DNA from: CAZLBC01 sp964557575
GTDB taxonomy: Bacteria > Planctomycetota > Phycisphaerae > SM23-33
Reading direction: 5' to 3'
Assembly: GCA_964557575.1 (NCBI GenBank)
Contig: CAZLBC010000023.1
Coordinates: 1 to 61,318 of the forward strand
DNA length: 61,318 nt
Shown: positions 45,454 through 53,247 of the stretch, one piece after another
How the letters are laid out: each line of letters opens with the position of its first letter
Numbering within the stretch: the first letter of the stretch is position 1
Notes under the pieces: generated by a model
Seen by the model: the letters and a program-made list of their open reading frames with translations, nothing else
Databases searched by the model: none
Told to the model about the DNA's origin: nothing
Position numbers and translations under genes: made by a program

Positions 45454-46629
45454 ATGATGCGAGGCAATCGAGGAACGGTTCGAGCGTGTACTCCCAAAAT
45501 CCTCGTCATCTCCGCCTCCGTGGGAGCGGGCCACAACGGCGCCGCCGAGGCGGTGAAAGAAGAACTGCTCGCCACGGCGCCGGCCCCCGCACCGCAGATC
45601 GAATACCGGGACGCCCTGGATTTCATACCGCGCTGGTACCGGACGATCTACGCGGGAGGCTACCGGACGGCCGTCACGTCACTGCCGCTGCTTTACGGGC
45701 TGTCATACGCCGTCACCGATCTTCGCGGCTCGGCCCGCCGGTCGGCTCCTGAACGGCTGCGCCTTGGTTTTGAGCGGCGCATGCTCGATCCTCTGCTCAC
45801 GTTTATCAGGCAATACGACCCGGACCTGATTATCCATACGCATTACCTGGCGCCCCCGGCGATCGCATACGGCAACAGGACAGGGCTGTTTTCCGTCCGG
45901 CAGATCATGGTGACCACCGACGTAGACATTCACCGGTTCTGGTACTGCGAAGACATCGAACGGTGGTTCGCGGTGGCCGATCCCGCCGTAAAAACCCTCG
46001 CGCAATGGGGCATCGGCCCGGAACGCGTCTCGGTTTCCGGGATGCCCGTCCACCCGAAGTGGCGGCGGCCGCAGCGGCAAACGGAGGACGTTCTGGCGGA
46101 CTGGTCGCTGCCGCGACGGCGCATTATATTGCTGAGCGGGGGCGCTGAATTCACCTGCGGGCCCATCGTTGCCATCGCGCGCCGGCTGGCCCGCACCCTT
46201 CACGGCACGGCCTGTGTCGTGGTGGCCGCCGGGAGGAACAAAAAACTCCTCGGCCGCCTGTCGTCACTCAGGGAAACCCGCGAACGAACGATCGTTCCGA
46301 TCAGTTTCACCGACCGTCTCCACGAACTCGCCGGCGCGGCGGATGTCGTCATCACCAAACCGGGCGGCATGATAACGGCCGAGTGCATAGCGCGTTCGAA
46401 GCCGATGATTTTCATTTCGCCCGTTCCGGGACAGGAGGGTATTAACGCGCGGTACTATGTCGCCCGGTCGGCCGCCGTCGTGACCGGCTCTACCGCGGAA
46501 CTCGTCTCGACCGCCTGCGAACTGTTTTCCAACCTTTCGCGGCTGTCCGCCATGTCGCGGGCGGCGGGCGCACTCCACCGGGACGGTGCCCGGGAAATAG
46601 CGAATTACGTCCTGGAACATCTCGGCTGA
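45454..46629 (+). CDS. MGDG-synthase-like glycosyltransferase (GT28)
   Basis: A 391-aa enzyme of the type that adds sugars to diacylglycerol (plant MGDG synthase, bacterial UgtP). The N-terminal MGDG-synthase region has ILVISASVGAGHNGAAEAVKEEL and PDLIIHTHYLAPP; the C-terminal GT28 domain has LLSGGAEF, ISFTDRLHELAGAADVVITKPGGMITAEC. The latter is the UDP-sugar donor loop. A glycolipid product is likely; the sugar cannot be told from sequence. GGGAAAG precedes the ATG. It is 16 bp from psd and probably in the same transcript. Confidence 0.88.
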   Translation: MMRGNRGTVRACTPKILVISASVGAGHNGAAEAVKEELLATAPAPAPQIEYRDALDFIPRWYRTIYAGGYRTAVTSLPLLYGLSYAVTDLRGSARRSAPERLRLGFERRMLDPLLTFIRQYDPDLIIHTHYLAPPAIAYGNRTGLFSVRQIMVTTDVDIHRFWYCEDIERWFAVADPAVKTLAQWGIGPERVSVSGMPVHPKWRRPQRQTEDVLADWSLPRRRIILLSGGAEFTCGPIVAIARRLARTLHGTACVVVAAGRNKKLLGRLSSLRETRERTIVPISFTDRLHELAGAADVVITKPGGMITAECIARSKPMIFISPVPGQEGINARYYVARSAAVVTGSTAELVSTACELFSNLSRLSAMSRAAGALHRDGAREIANYVLEHLG

Positions 46630-46645
46630 TGGTATACTGTCCGGC

Positions 46646-47326
46646 ATGAAGATATCTCCCCACGGATACCGTATTGTCGCTGTGTTGTCGTGTGTCGGAA
46701 TTGTCGCGATCGGGGGTATTGCCTGGTGTGCGCGTGCGCTGCATCCGTCGTTCTGGTTTTCAGCGGCACTGCCGTGCATCTTCATCGGCTGGGTCCTGTG
46801 GTTTTTCCGCGACCCGCAGAGAACACCGCCTCCGCGCAACGACGTCATGGTGAGTCCGGCGGACGGTACGGTCTCCGATATCACCCCTTTCGACGGGGAT
46901 GCCGCGACGACGGCAGAAGGGGAACACGTGAAGATCGGCATTTTCATGAGCATCTTTAACGTGCATGTAAATCGATCACCGTGCGCCGGCCGCGTGCTTG
47001 ATGTCATTCACCGACCCGGGGTGTTCCTTGACGCCCGCCGGCCGGAGTCGAGCGAGAGAAACGAGTCCGTAACGTCGACTATTTCATACCAGCATCGGGG
47101 CCGCACCTGTACCGTCACCGTGCGGCAGGTCGCCGGGCTGATTGCCCGGAGGATCGTAACATCCGTCGGCCCGGGCCGGGAGGTTGCGATGGGTGAGCGC
47201 ATTGGTATGATACGGTTCGGTTCCCGGCTGGAACTGATCGTTCCGCGGGCGGTGATCGGGAACGTGGCCGTATCGCCGGGACAGCGCGTCACCGCCGGTG
47301 AAACCATTCTTATTGAAACGGCATAG
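46646..47326 (+). CDS. psd: Phosphatidylserine decarboxylase (short, archaetidylserine-type)
   Basis: The enzyme makes phosphatidylethanolamine from phosphatidylserine. The 226-aa protein has two N-terminal hydrophobic segments (about residues 8-28 and 33-52), VSPADGTVSDI, FMSIFNVHVNRSP and the C-terminal self-cleavage site FGSRLE, where the serine becomes the pyruvoyl cofactor. The motif is FGSR rather than the LGST of E. coli, typical of the short PSD family. It immediately precedes pssA. Confidence 0.94.
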   Translation: MKISPHGYRIVAVLSCVGIVAIGGIAWCARALHPSFWFSAALPCIFIGWVLWFFRDPQRTPPPRNDVMVSPADGTVSDITPFDGDAATTAEGEHVKIGIFMSIFNVHVNRSPCAGRVLDVIHRPGVFLDARRPESSERNESVTSTISYQHRGRTCTVTVRQVAGLIARRIVTSVGPGREVAMGERIGMIRFGSRLELIVPRAVIGNVAVSPGQRVTAGETILIETA

Positions 47327-47344
47327 CACTGCGAGGTGTCTTTG

Positions 47345-48271
47345 ATGGACTACGAACACGACACGGACAGCGAGTTTGAAAGCGACATAACCGTCGATGC
47401 AGAGGGAAAGAAGCGCACGAGACTCAGGATTCTGCGCAATACCGCTTTCCTTCCCGCTGTTTTGACGCTGCTTAACGGGCTGTGCGGCCTGGGTTCCATT
47501 CACTTTGCCACGAAGGCGGGGCTGGGTGTGGAAGACCTGTCCTTTCTCCAGATTGCCTGTCTCCTTATTTTCGTCGCGCTCATCTGCGACATGCTCGACG
47601 GCCGGCTGGCGCGAATGACCAGAAATACCAGCGACTTCGGCGCCCAGCTCGACAGCCTGTGCGATGTCATCAGCTTCGGCGTTGCTCCCTCACTGCTGGC
47701 TCTGAGGTGCTCGGTTGCCCTGCTTCGATCCACCGGGTGGGAACTGCCGCTCGATAATATTATCGTTGAGCGCGTCATGTGGTGTATTTCCGGCATTTAT
47801 GTTTCGTGTGCAGTACTGCGGCTCGCCCGGTTCAACGTCGAGTGTGACGAGGCGGAAGAGTCGCACATGTCATTCAAGGGTCTGCCGGCTCCCGGTGCGG
47901 CCGCGTGTATCGCGATGATTACGCTCCTGTACATACACCTTGCCGGAGAGACGACTATTGCCGGCCGCCTGCCGCGCGACATTGTGAATTCCGCGGCTGC
48001 CGTCATACTGCCTTCTCTTCTTCTGATAACGGCTCTCCTGATGGTTTCCCGCTTCGAGTATCTCCATTTGGCGAACCACTACATCAAGGGATCAAAGCCC
48101 GTGGGCAATCTGGTCAAGTTTGTCTTCATACTGGTACCGGTTTTCATTGAGCCGCATATTACCCTGTCGGCCATTTCTCTGGTGTATATTTTCTCGGGTC
48201 CCTCCAGGGCGCTTTACCGGGTCATGATCAGCAGGAGAAACGTGGCGGCAGGCGAGGGGCAGACACGGTAG
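47345..48271 (+). CDS. pssA: CDP-diacylglycerol-serine O-phosphatidyltransferase
   Basis: PssA makes phosphatidylserine from CDP-diacylglycerol and serine. The 308-aa protein has the CDP-alcohol phosphotransferase motif DMLDGRLARMTRNTSDFGAQLDSLCDVISFG (pattern DGXXAR...GXXXDXXXD, near residue 82) in a bundle of about seven to eight membrane helices. GAGG sits eight bases before the ATG at 47345; a GTG nine bases upstream is also in frame. With psd it completes phosphatidylethanolamine synthesis. It converges on dnaA across the candidate origin. Confidence 0.94.
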   Translation: MDYEHDTDSEFESDITVDAEGKKRTRLRILRNTAFLPAVLTLLNGLCGLGSIHFATKAGLGVEDLSFLQIACLLIFVALICDMLDGRLARMTRNTSDFGAQLDSLCDVISFGVAPSLLALRCSVALLRSTGWELPLDNIIVERVMWCISGIYVSCAVLRLARFNVECDEAEESHMSFKGLPAPGAAACIAMITLLYIHLAGETTIAGRLPRDIVNSAAAVILPSLLLITALLMVSRFEYLHLANHYIKGSKPVGNLVKFVFILVPVFIEPHITLSAISLVYIFSGPSRALYRVMISRRNVAAGEGQTR

Positions 48272-48566
48272 TTATATAACGTATATAAGGAAAAACAGTC
48301 GTCGTATATACAGGGGGTGTCGGAAGTGTTAATTCTTCCGGCCCACCGTCATATCACTATGTAAAAGAAAAAGTTATAAAAAGAGGTCCATGTGGATAAC
48401 CTGTTGGTCACCATGTTGGCGGACATTTGTTTTACGCACAGGATTCATACACCGCGAACCGGAATACGGCAACCGGTAGCAAAGAGATCAGCCGGTAACG
48501 GTGCAGATAGCGGGAAAACAGCAGGATATCCACAGGCGTGGAAAACGCCGGAGACGGACGACAGGA
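48272..48566. other. Candidate replication origin (DnaA-box region)
   Basis: Between pssA and dnaA. A perfect DnaA box, TTATCCACA on the minus strand, is at 48391-48399. A one-mismatch box (ATATCCACA) is at 48526-48534 and a two-mismatch box (TTACGCACA) is at 48432-48440. The left part is AT-rich against a GC-rich background: GTTATATAAC (48271-48280), GTATATA (48304-48310) and GTAAAAGAAAAAGTTATAAAAAG (48361-48383), a candidate unwinding element. It contains no supported gene. Boxes and AT-rich sequence beside dnaA are typical of a bacterial origin, but a dnaA autoregulatory or transcription site cannot be excluded. Confidence 0.55.
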
Positions 48567-49904
48567 TCAGGCACCGCCCTTGATACTTTCCATGATCTTT
48601 GTCAGGAGTGCGTGGAAATGGGGATCGTCGTTCCGCTTGTTCTCGATTACCCTGCTCGCGTGCAACACCGTGGTATGATCCCTGCCCCCGAAGTAGCCGC
48701 CGATTTCCTCGAGACTGTGGTCGGTCAGGTCGCGGGCGAGATACATGCAGATCTGCCGCGGAAAAGCAATAGACCTCGTGCGCCGCTTTGACTGGAGATC
48801 GCTGAGGCGGACCTCGTACCGTTTTATGACAACATTGAGTATATCGTCGATCGTTATCTTGTGAACAGACTGCGATTGGCTCCGGCCCAGTGCGTCCTCG
48901 GCGAGGGGAAGGGTGATCTCTGTTTCCGTGACCTTCGAGAGAATGGCAAGCTTGGAGATGGTTCCCTCGAGTTCCCGGGCATTGCTGTCGATGCTGCTGG
49001 CGATAAAGCATGCAACCTCGTCGGGGAGTTCCATCCCCCGCTGGGCGGCCTTGCTCTTGAGGATGGCGACGCGTGTTTCATAACAGGGAAAATCGATCCG
49101 CGCCACCAGTCCCCAATTGAAGCGGCTGATAAGCCGTTCCTCGAGAGAGGTATCCCGCGGCCCCCGATCGGAAGAAAGGACAACCTGCTTGTGTGACTGG
49201 TAGAGAGTGTTAAACGTGTGGAAAAATTCCTCCTGGCTCTGCTCGTGTCCGCTCAGAAACTGTATGTCGTCAACGGCCAGAAGGTCGACGTGTCGGTAGC
49301 GATACCTGAATTCGTGCAGCCGGCCTTCCTGCACTGACTTGATGAAATGGTTTACGAACTCTTCGCAGGTCAGGTACTGGATATTGTTTTCGCCGGATTT
49401 TCGAGAAATCTGGTTGGATATGGCATTCAGCAGATGCGTCTTGCCGAGCCCGCTGGAGCCGTGCAGAAACAGAGGATTATAAGCCATGCCGGGTCGCTCG
49501 CTGACGGCGAGACACGCGGCGTGGGCCAGTCGATTCGAGGGTCCGTCGACAAAGTTCTCGAACGTGTAGTAGCTGTAGGGACTGGTCGAATCGTGTTCCG
49601 AAGGATCGTGGATATGGCCGTTGTCTTCCGGTTGCGTGTGCCGTGAACGTTCCGCCTCGGCGGGCACCAGAAAACATACCCCGATAAGTTTCCCGGTGGC
49701 TTTCTGTGCGGCTTCGACGAATAACCTTGATGCGTTCTTTCGGCAGTACTGGCGCTCCCGGGGTCCCGGACACAGTATCTCGAGCAGGCCGTGCTCGAGA
49801 GAAAGCGGTTTCAACTGGGTGAACCAAGGAGTAACGATGTTGCCCCCCTCTTTGAGAACATCCTCCAGTATCGATTGCCATAGAACATCATCTACATGAA
49901 TCAT
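48567..49904 (-). CDS. dnaA: Chromosomal replication initiator DnaA
   Basis: DnaA binds DnaA boxes, opens the origin and loads the helicase. The 445-aa protein has a short domain I, a variable linker, the AAA+ module with Walker A GSSGLGKTH (about residue 150) and Walker B LLAVDDIQFL, sensor residues (SSDRGPRDTS) and the domain IV signature FGGRDHTTVLHASRVIE. The ATG at 49904 was chosen for its match to the domain I start (VDDVLWQSILEDV), though the ribosome-binding site is weak; a better AGGAGAGG lies a little upstream of a GTG at 49922. dnaN and gyrB are not next to it, unlike many phyla. A candidate promoter is at 50045-50073. Confidence 0.95.
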   Translation of the reverse strand: MIHVDDVLWQSILEDVLKEGGNIVTPWFTQLKPLSLEHGLLEILCPGPRERQYCRKNASRLFVEAAQKATGKLIGVCFLVPAEAERSRHTQPEDNGHIHDPSEHDSTSPYSYYTFENFVDGPSNRLAHAACLAVSERPGMAYNPLFLHGSSGLGKTHLLNAISNQISRKSGENNIQYLTCEEFVNHFIKSVQEGRLHEFRYRYRHVDLLAVDDIQFLSGHEQSQEEFFHTFNTLYQSHKQVVLSSDRGPRDTSLEERLISRFNWGLVARIDFPCYETRVAILKSKAAQRGMELPDEVACFIASSIDSNARELEGTISKLAILSKVTETEITLPLAEDALGRSQSQSVHKITIDDILNVVIKRYEVRLSDLQSKRRTRSIAFPRQICMYLARDLTDHSLEEIGGYFGGRDHTTVLHASRVIENKRNDDPHFHALLTKIMESIKGGA

Positions 49905-50044
49905 GGATCTACCCGCATACACCTCTCCTGGGAGTTTCCGTACTGTCTTCCTGCTTCCTGCCGACGGGCGATCCATCACCGTCTGCCCGGGCCATTCCCT
50001 TTACTCTTGTCACGGGCACGCCGCCCGTTCGGGCAACGACAGCG

Positions 50045-50073
50045 AGTGTATTGTGTATTGAGATTCTTTCCAA
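50045..50073 (-). promoter_or_regulatory. Candidate dnaA promoter
   Basis: On the minus strand, TTGGAA (50073-50068), 17-bp spacer and TACACT (50050-50045). The start would be about 130 bases ahead of the dnaA ATG. Confidence 0.4.
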
Positions 50074-50139
50074 GTAAAAAAACCGTATCGGCACAAAAAG
50101 ATCGATAAAATTTACTGTGCCCGGAACAACACTCCCCGA

Positions 50140-50412
50140 TCAGCGCTCAGCGCACCCGTAACCGAGATCTTCCAGGAGTCGCTCAACGGCGATATCGAGA
50201 TTCTCCGGGGTTTCATGTGTTCCGGCAACGATCTGTTCTCTGACCCTTTTTACCAGTCCCCACCTGACACCGCCGGTGCGGGACCGCCGCAGACGGCGGG
50301 ACCGCGGACGGCCTGACTGGCGGCGGCGAGGATTGTGTCTGCTGCTCGGCAGGTGCACGGTCTGTGGCTCCGGACTGCGTAACGGCCCATAACGCATGGG
50401 ACCTAACACCAT
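50140..50412 (-). CDS. FlgM-like anti-sigma-28 protein (orphan)
   Basis: A 90-aa basic protein. The C-terminal third, VRWGLVKRVREQIVAGTHETPENLDIAVERLLEDL, matches FlgM C-terminal helices, which bind and block the flagellar sigma factor FliA; the phrase AGT.ET.EKLD.A..RLL is a typical planctomycete FlgM form. The N-terminal part (MVLGPMRYGPLRSPEPQTVHLP...) resembles planctomycete FlgM starts. The middle is very rich in arginine (RRRQSGRPRSRRLRRSR), unusual. The start is uncertain: ATGs at 50412 and 50397 are both possible. No flagellar genes adjoin. Confidence 0.6.
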   Translation of the reverse strand: MVLGPMRYGPLRSPEPQTVHLPSSRHNPRRRQSGRPRSRRLRRSRTGGVRWGLVKRVREQIVAGTHETPENLDIAVERLLEDLGYGCAER

Positions 50413-50644
50413 TCCATTGAATAACTTAACCGGGAGCATCCCTTGCGTTCGAGCCCCGCAATCCGTGCACGGGGTGTGATCCTTCAACAGAATAGTTTAT
50501 CGTCTTTTTCGCCTCTCAGCATTAGCCGTCCGCACGCCAAATCGTCGGCGCGCGGGGTGTAACTGCCCGCTTTCGCGAGGGTAACGACACGATTTTTTTT
50601 ATGGCAACCGGGAAACCCCCGCTGATAATGCGATAACCCGATAG

Positions 50645-51100
50645 TTATCTGCCGCCCTCTCTCTTGGAGACCCGTCGTTTACGATCCCCCGGCAGTGTGC
50701 CGGTCCGCGCCTGGAGTATCAGCATGACCCCGCCGGTTCCGATTGTTGCGGGGCCCTCGCTCGCTGTCCACCACCAGGGGAGGTCCAGGACCAGATCGAG
50801 GATGGTGACGCCCGTGCCGCCGACGACGCAGATGACCGCGAGGTAGGTGATAATCGACGCGTGCCGACGTACGTCTGACGAGCAGATGAGCAGGATACCC
50901 CCCAGGATCGCGTACAGGGCGGACAGGGAACGGGCGAGGTAGTCGACGATGACCGCGTCCGGCAGGGGACCGAGACCGACCCGCCGGTGGCAGTGGTCCA
51001 TCCACGATTGCGGCATGAACACCGCGGGCAGTGCGCAGAGCGTCGCGAGACCGAAGAGGCGCAGCAGCCAGACCAGCAGCGTTTCCGACCGTGGGTTCAT
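50645..51100 (-). CDS. Small membrane protein of unknown function
   Basis: A 151-aa protein with about four hydrophobic helices (LLVWLLRLFGLATLCALPAVF, LARSLSALYAILGGILLIC, IITYLAVICVVGGTGVTIL, IGTGGVMLILQA) and a basic C-terminus. A small loop contains MDHCHRRVGLGPLPD. I recall similar small four-helix proteins in planctomycetes but no function. The ATG at 51100 begins a charged start before the first helix; the frame extends to 51235 without support. Confidence 0.6.
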   Translation of the reverse strand: MNPRSETLLVWLLRLFGLATLCALPAVFMPQSWMDHCHRRVGLGPLPDAVIVDYLARSLSALYAILGGILLICSSDVRRHASIITYLAVICVVGGTGVTILDLVLDLPWWWTASEGPATIGTGGVMLILQARTGTLPGDRKRRVSKREGGR

Positions 51101-51181
51101 CAGCACATCATACGCAAGGGGCGGGCGACAGGCAAGTTCCCGCGGCGAATCATCTTGACGCCGCCGTCGCCCGGGGGTCAG

Positions 51182-51295
51182 AATGGACACTTGGCGACGG
51201 ACATCGGCGAGACGAAGAATCGCGCCGCCGAACACCCGGAAACGGTCGCGGAACTCAGGGCGCTTCCGGAGAAGATCAGGCGGGGAACGCAGTAG
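51182..51295 (+). pseudogene. Decayed sulfatase C-terminus
   Basis: The translation NGHLATDIGETKNRAAEHPETVAELRALPEKIRRGTQ resembles the end of arylsulfatases (pattern DL..D.GET.NLA.EHP..V..L...L..I). It stops at a TAG directly before the beta-helix gene. Sequence upstream in the same frame is not sulfatase-like, and a full gene would need about 1.4 kb, so this is a remnant of a lost sulfatase. Confidence 0.6.
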
Positions 51296-51334
51296 CCCGC
51301 GCCCGCCGCCGGCGAACAGTCAGGGAGTGCAGCT

Positions 51335-52426
51335 ATGACGTGGAAAACAACAACTCTCGCGGTCGCGGGAGTACTGGCGTGCGCGGCGGGATTTTCTTTC
51401 GGCGCGGAACCGAAGACGTGGGTTCGACTCAACGGGACGGTCTACGGCGCGCGCCCCGGGGACGAGGGGCCGATCGGCGGGGGCGCGGGATACAGCCGAA
51501 TCGTCACGAAGGGCGATTACACCGCCACGGACCCCGATTCCCTCCTGGCCGCGCTGTCGAAAGCGCGTGCCGGGCAGGTGGTCTTCATTCCCGGGGAAAC
51601 CGAGATCGACCTGACCGCCCGCGTGTACATCGAGAAGCTCGTGGTCGAGATACCCGCCGGGGTGACCCTCGCCGGGAACCGCGGACAGGACGGGTCGCGC
51701 GGCGCCCTGCTGCTCAGCGGCGCCCTGAAGACCCCGGTCCTGATCCGGGCCGCCGGGCCTGACATCCGCGTCACCGGCCTGCGGATTCGGGGGCCCAATC
51801 CCCGCCGGTGTCTCGATCATCACCGGCGGTCGTTCGGGAAAGGCGGCACGGGGCGATCGTACTATTATCGGCTGCCGACCGCCAACGGCATACAAACCGA
51901 CCACCCGCGGCTGACGGTGGACAACTGCGACATCGCCGGCTTCTCGCACGCCGGGATTGACCTCGCCGCCGGCGACGGGCACCGCGTCCGTCACAACGTC
52001 ATCCACCACTGCCAGTACAACGGGCTCGGCTATGGTGTCTGTCACAACACCGCGTCGTCGACGATCGCTTTCAACCGGTTCAACCACAACCGTCACTCGA
52101 TCGCCGGCACCGGCCGGCCGGGCTGCGGGTACGTCGCCCGCAACAACGTCGAGGAAGGGGTGTCGCTGAGCCACTGTTTCGACATGCACGGCGGGCGGGA
52201 CCGGAAGGACGGCACGGACATCGCGGGAACATCGATCGAGATCGCCAACAACACCTTCCGGGCCCCGCAGACGCCCGTGAAAATCCGCGGCGTGCCGCAG
52301 GAGCGGTGCGGGGTGCGCCGCAACTGGTTTCAGAAACACGGTTCCGCGCGGCAGGCGGTGCGGGCGTCGGAAAAGACGGTGGTCGCGGACAACGCCTACG
52401 GACCGGCGCCGAGGGAGGCGCGGTAG
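51335..52426 (+). CDS. Exported right-handed beta-helix protein
   Basis: A 363-aa protein with a signal peptide (residues 1-23, ending SFGAEP). Residues about 60-340 read as a right-handed parallel beta-helix, with repeating turns such as IRVTGLRIRG, LTVDNCDIAGFSHAGID and STIAFNRFNHN. This fold occurs in pectate lyases, polysaccharide lyases, mannuronan epimerases and carbohydrate-binding proteins. Catalytic residues are not recognisable. A decayed sulfatase end lies just upstream, hinting at a former polysaccharide-degradation cluster. GGGAGTG precedes the ATG. Confidence 0.75.
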   Translation: MTWKTTTLAVAGVLACAAGFSFGAEPKTWVRLNGTVYGARPGDEGPIGGGAGYSRIVTKGDYTATDPDSLLAALSKARAGQVVFIPGETEIDLTARVYIEKLVVEIPAGVTLAGNRGQDGSRGALLLSGALKTPVLIRAAGPDIRVTGLRIRGPNPRRCLDHHRRSFGKGGTGRSYYYRLPTANGIQTDHPRLTVDNCDIAGFSHAGIDLAAGDGHRVRHNVIHHCQYNGLGYGVCHNTASSTIAFNRFNHNRHSIAGTGRPGCGYVARNNVEEGVSLSHCFDMHGGRDRKDGTDIAGTSIEIANNTFRAPQTPVKIRGVPQERCGVRRNWFQKHGSARQAVRASEKTVVADNAYGPAPREAR

Positions 52427-52436
52427 GCCGCGATAA

Positions 52437-53216
52437 CTACGTCAGGAACGAGAAGGCCCTCTCGAAGAAAATGCGCCCGTCCGCCCGCCGGGGGAGCCCG
52501 CGGGTCCAGCGGGGGTGCTGGAGGGGGTCGACGAATCGCTCGGGGTGCGGCATGAGTCCGAGGATCCTGCCGGAGGGATCGCAGATACCGGCGATGTCGT
52601 CCTCGCTGCCGTTGGGATTGGCGACGGAGCCGTCCGGGGCATCGGGGCCGGGCGCGTACCGCAGGGCGACCTGGCCGCGGTCCCTGAGTTTCTCGACGAC
52701 GGCCGGCGCGGCGGCGACGAACTTGCCCTCGCCATGCGCCACCGGCAGCGTGATCACGTCTCCCCCGTTGATGAACACGCACTTCCCGCCGGGACTGGCG
52801 AGGTAGACCCACCGCTCGACGAAGCGGCCGCAGTCGTTCCATGTCAGTGTGACGTCGCGGTGGGGGCGGGCGGGGTCGACTGCTGCCCACGGCAGCAGGC
52901 CCGACTTGATGAGCACCTGGAAGCCGTTGCAGATCCCCAGGATCAGGTTGCCCCGGTCGACGAAGCGATTCAGCGCGTCGCCGAGCCGCCGGGCCATCTT
53001 CGCGGCCAGGATTTTTCCGGCCGATATGTCGTCGCCGTAGGTGAATCCGCCGGGAATCACGATAAACTGGAAATCGTCGAGGGCCCCGGGGTTCTCGACA
53101 AGCCGGTTGATGTGGACCAAGGCGGTCTCGAAGCCTGCCTGTTCGAGGGCGAAAACGGTCTCGCGATCGCAATTGGTGCCCGCGGTCCGAATTACCAGTG
53201 CGTTCGGTGTCGCCAT
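52437..53216 (-). CDS. purQ: Phosphoribosylformylglycinamidine synthase, glutaminase subunit PurQ
   Basis: PurQ supplies ammonia from glutamine to PurL. The 259-aa protein has VIRTAGTNCDRET at the N-terminus, IPGGFTYGDDISAG, the catalytic cysteine in LGICNGFQVLIKSGLLP, and the C-terminal His/Glu pair in MPHPERFVDPLQH. The end FFERAFSFL is usual for PurQ. It follows purL by 31 bp and is transcribed with it. Confidence 0.97.
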   Translation of the reverse strand: MATPNALVIRTAGTNCDRETVFALEQAGFETALVHINRLVENPGALDDFQFIVIPGGFTYGDDISAGKILAAKMARRLGDALNRFVDRGNLILGICNGFQVLIKSGLLPWAAVDPARPHRDVTLTWNDCGRFVERWVYLASPGGKCVFINGGDVITLPVAHGEGKFVAAAPAVVEKLRDRGQVALRYAPGPDAPDGSVANPNGSEDDIAGICDPSGRILGLMPHPERFVDPLQHPRWTRGLPRRADGRIFFERAFSFLT

Positions 53217-53247
53217 GTCGGTCCTTCTGTTCGCATTGTCTGTTTTC

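Noticed and set aside
49909..50094. 61-aa frame upstream of dnaA on the minus strand
   Set aside because: No family match, overlaps the dnaA leader and promoter.
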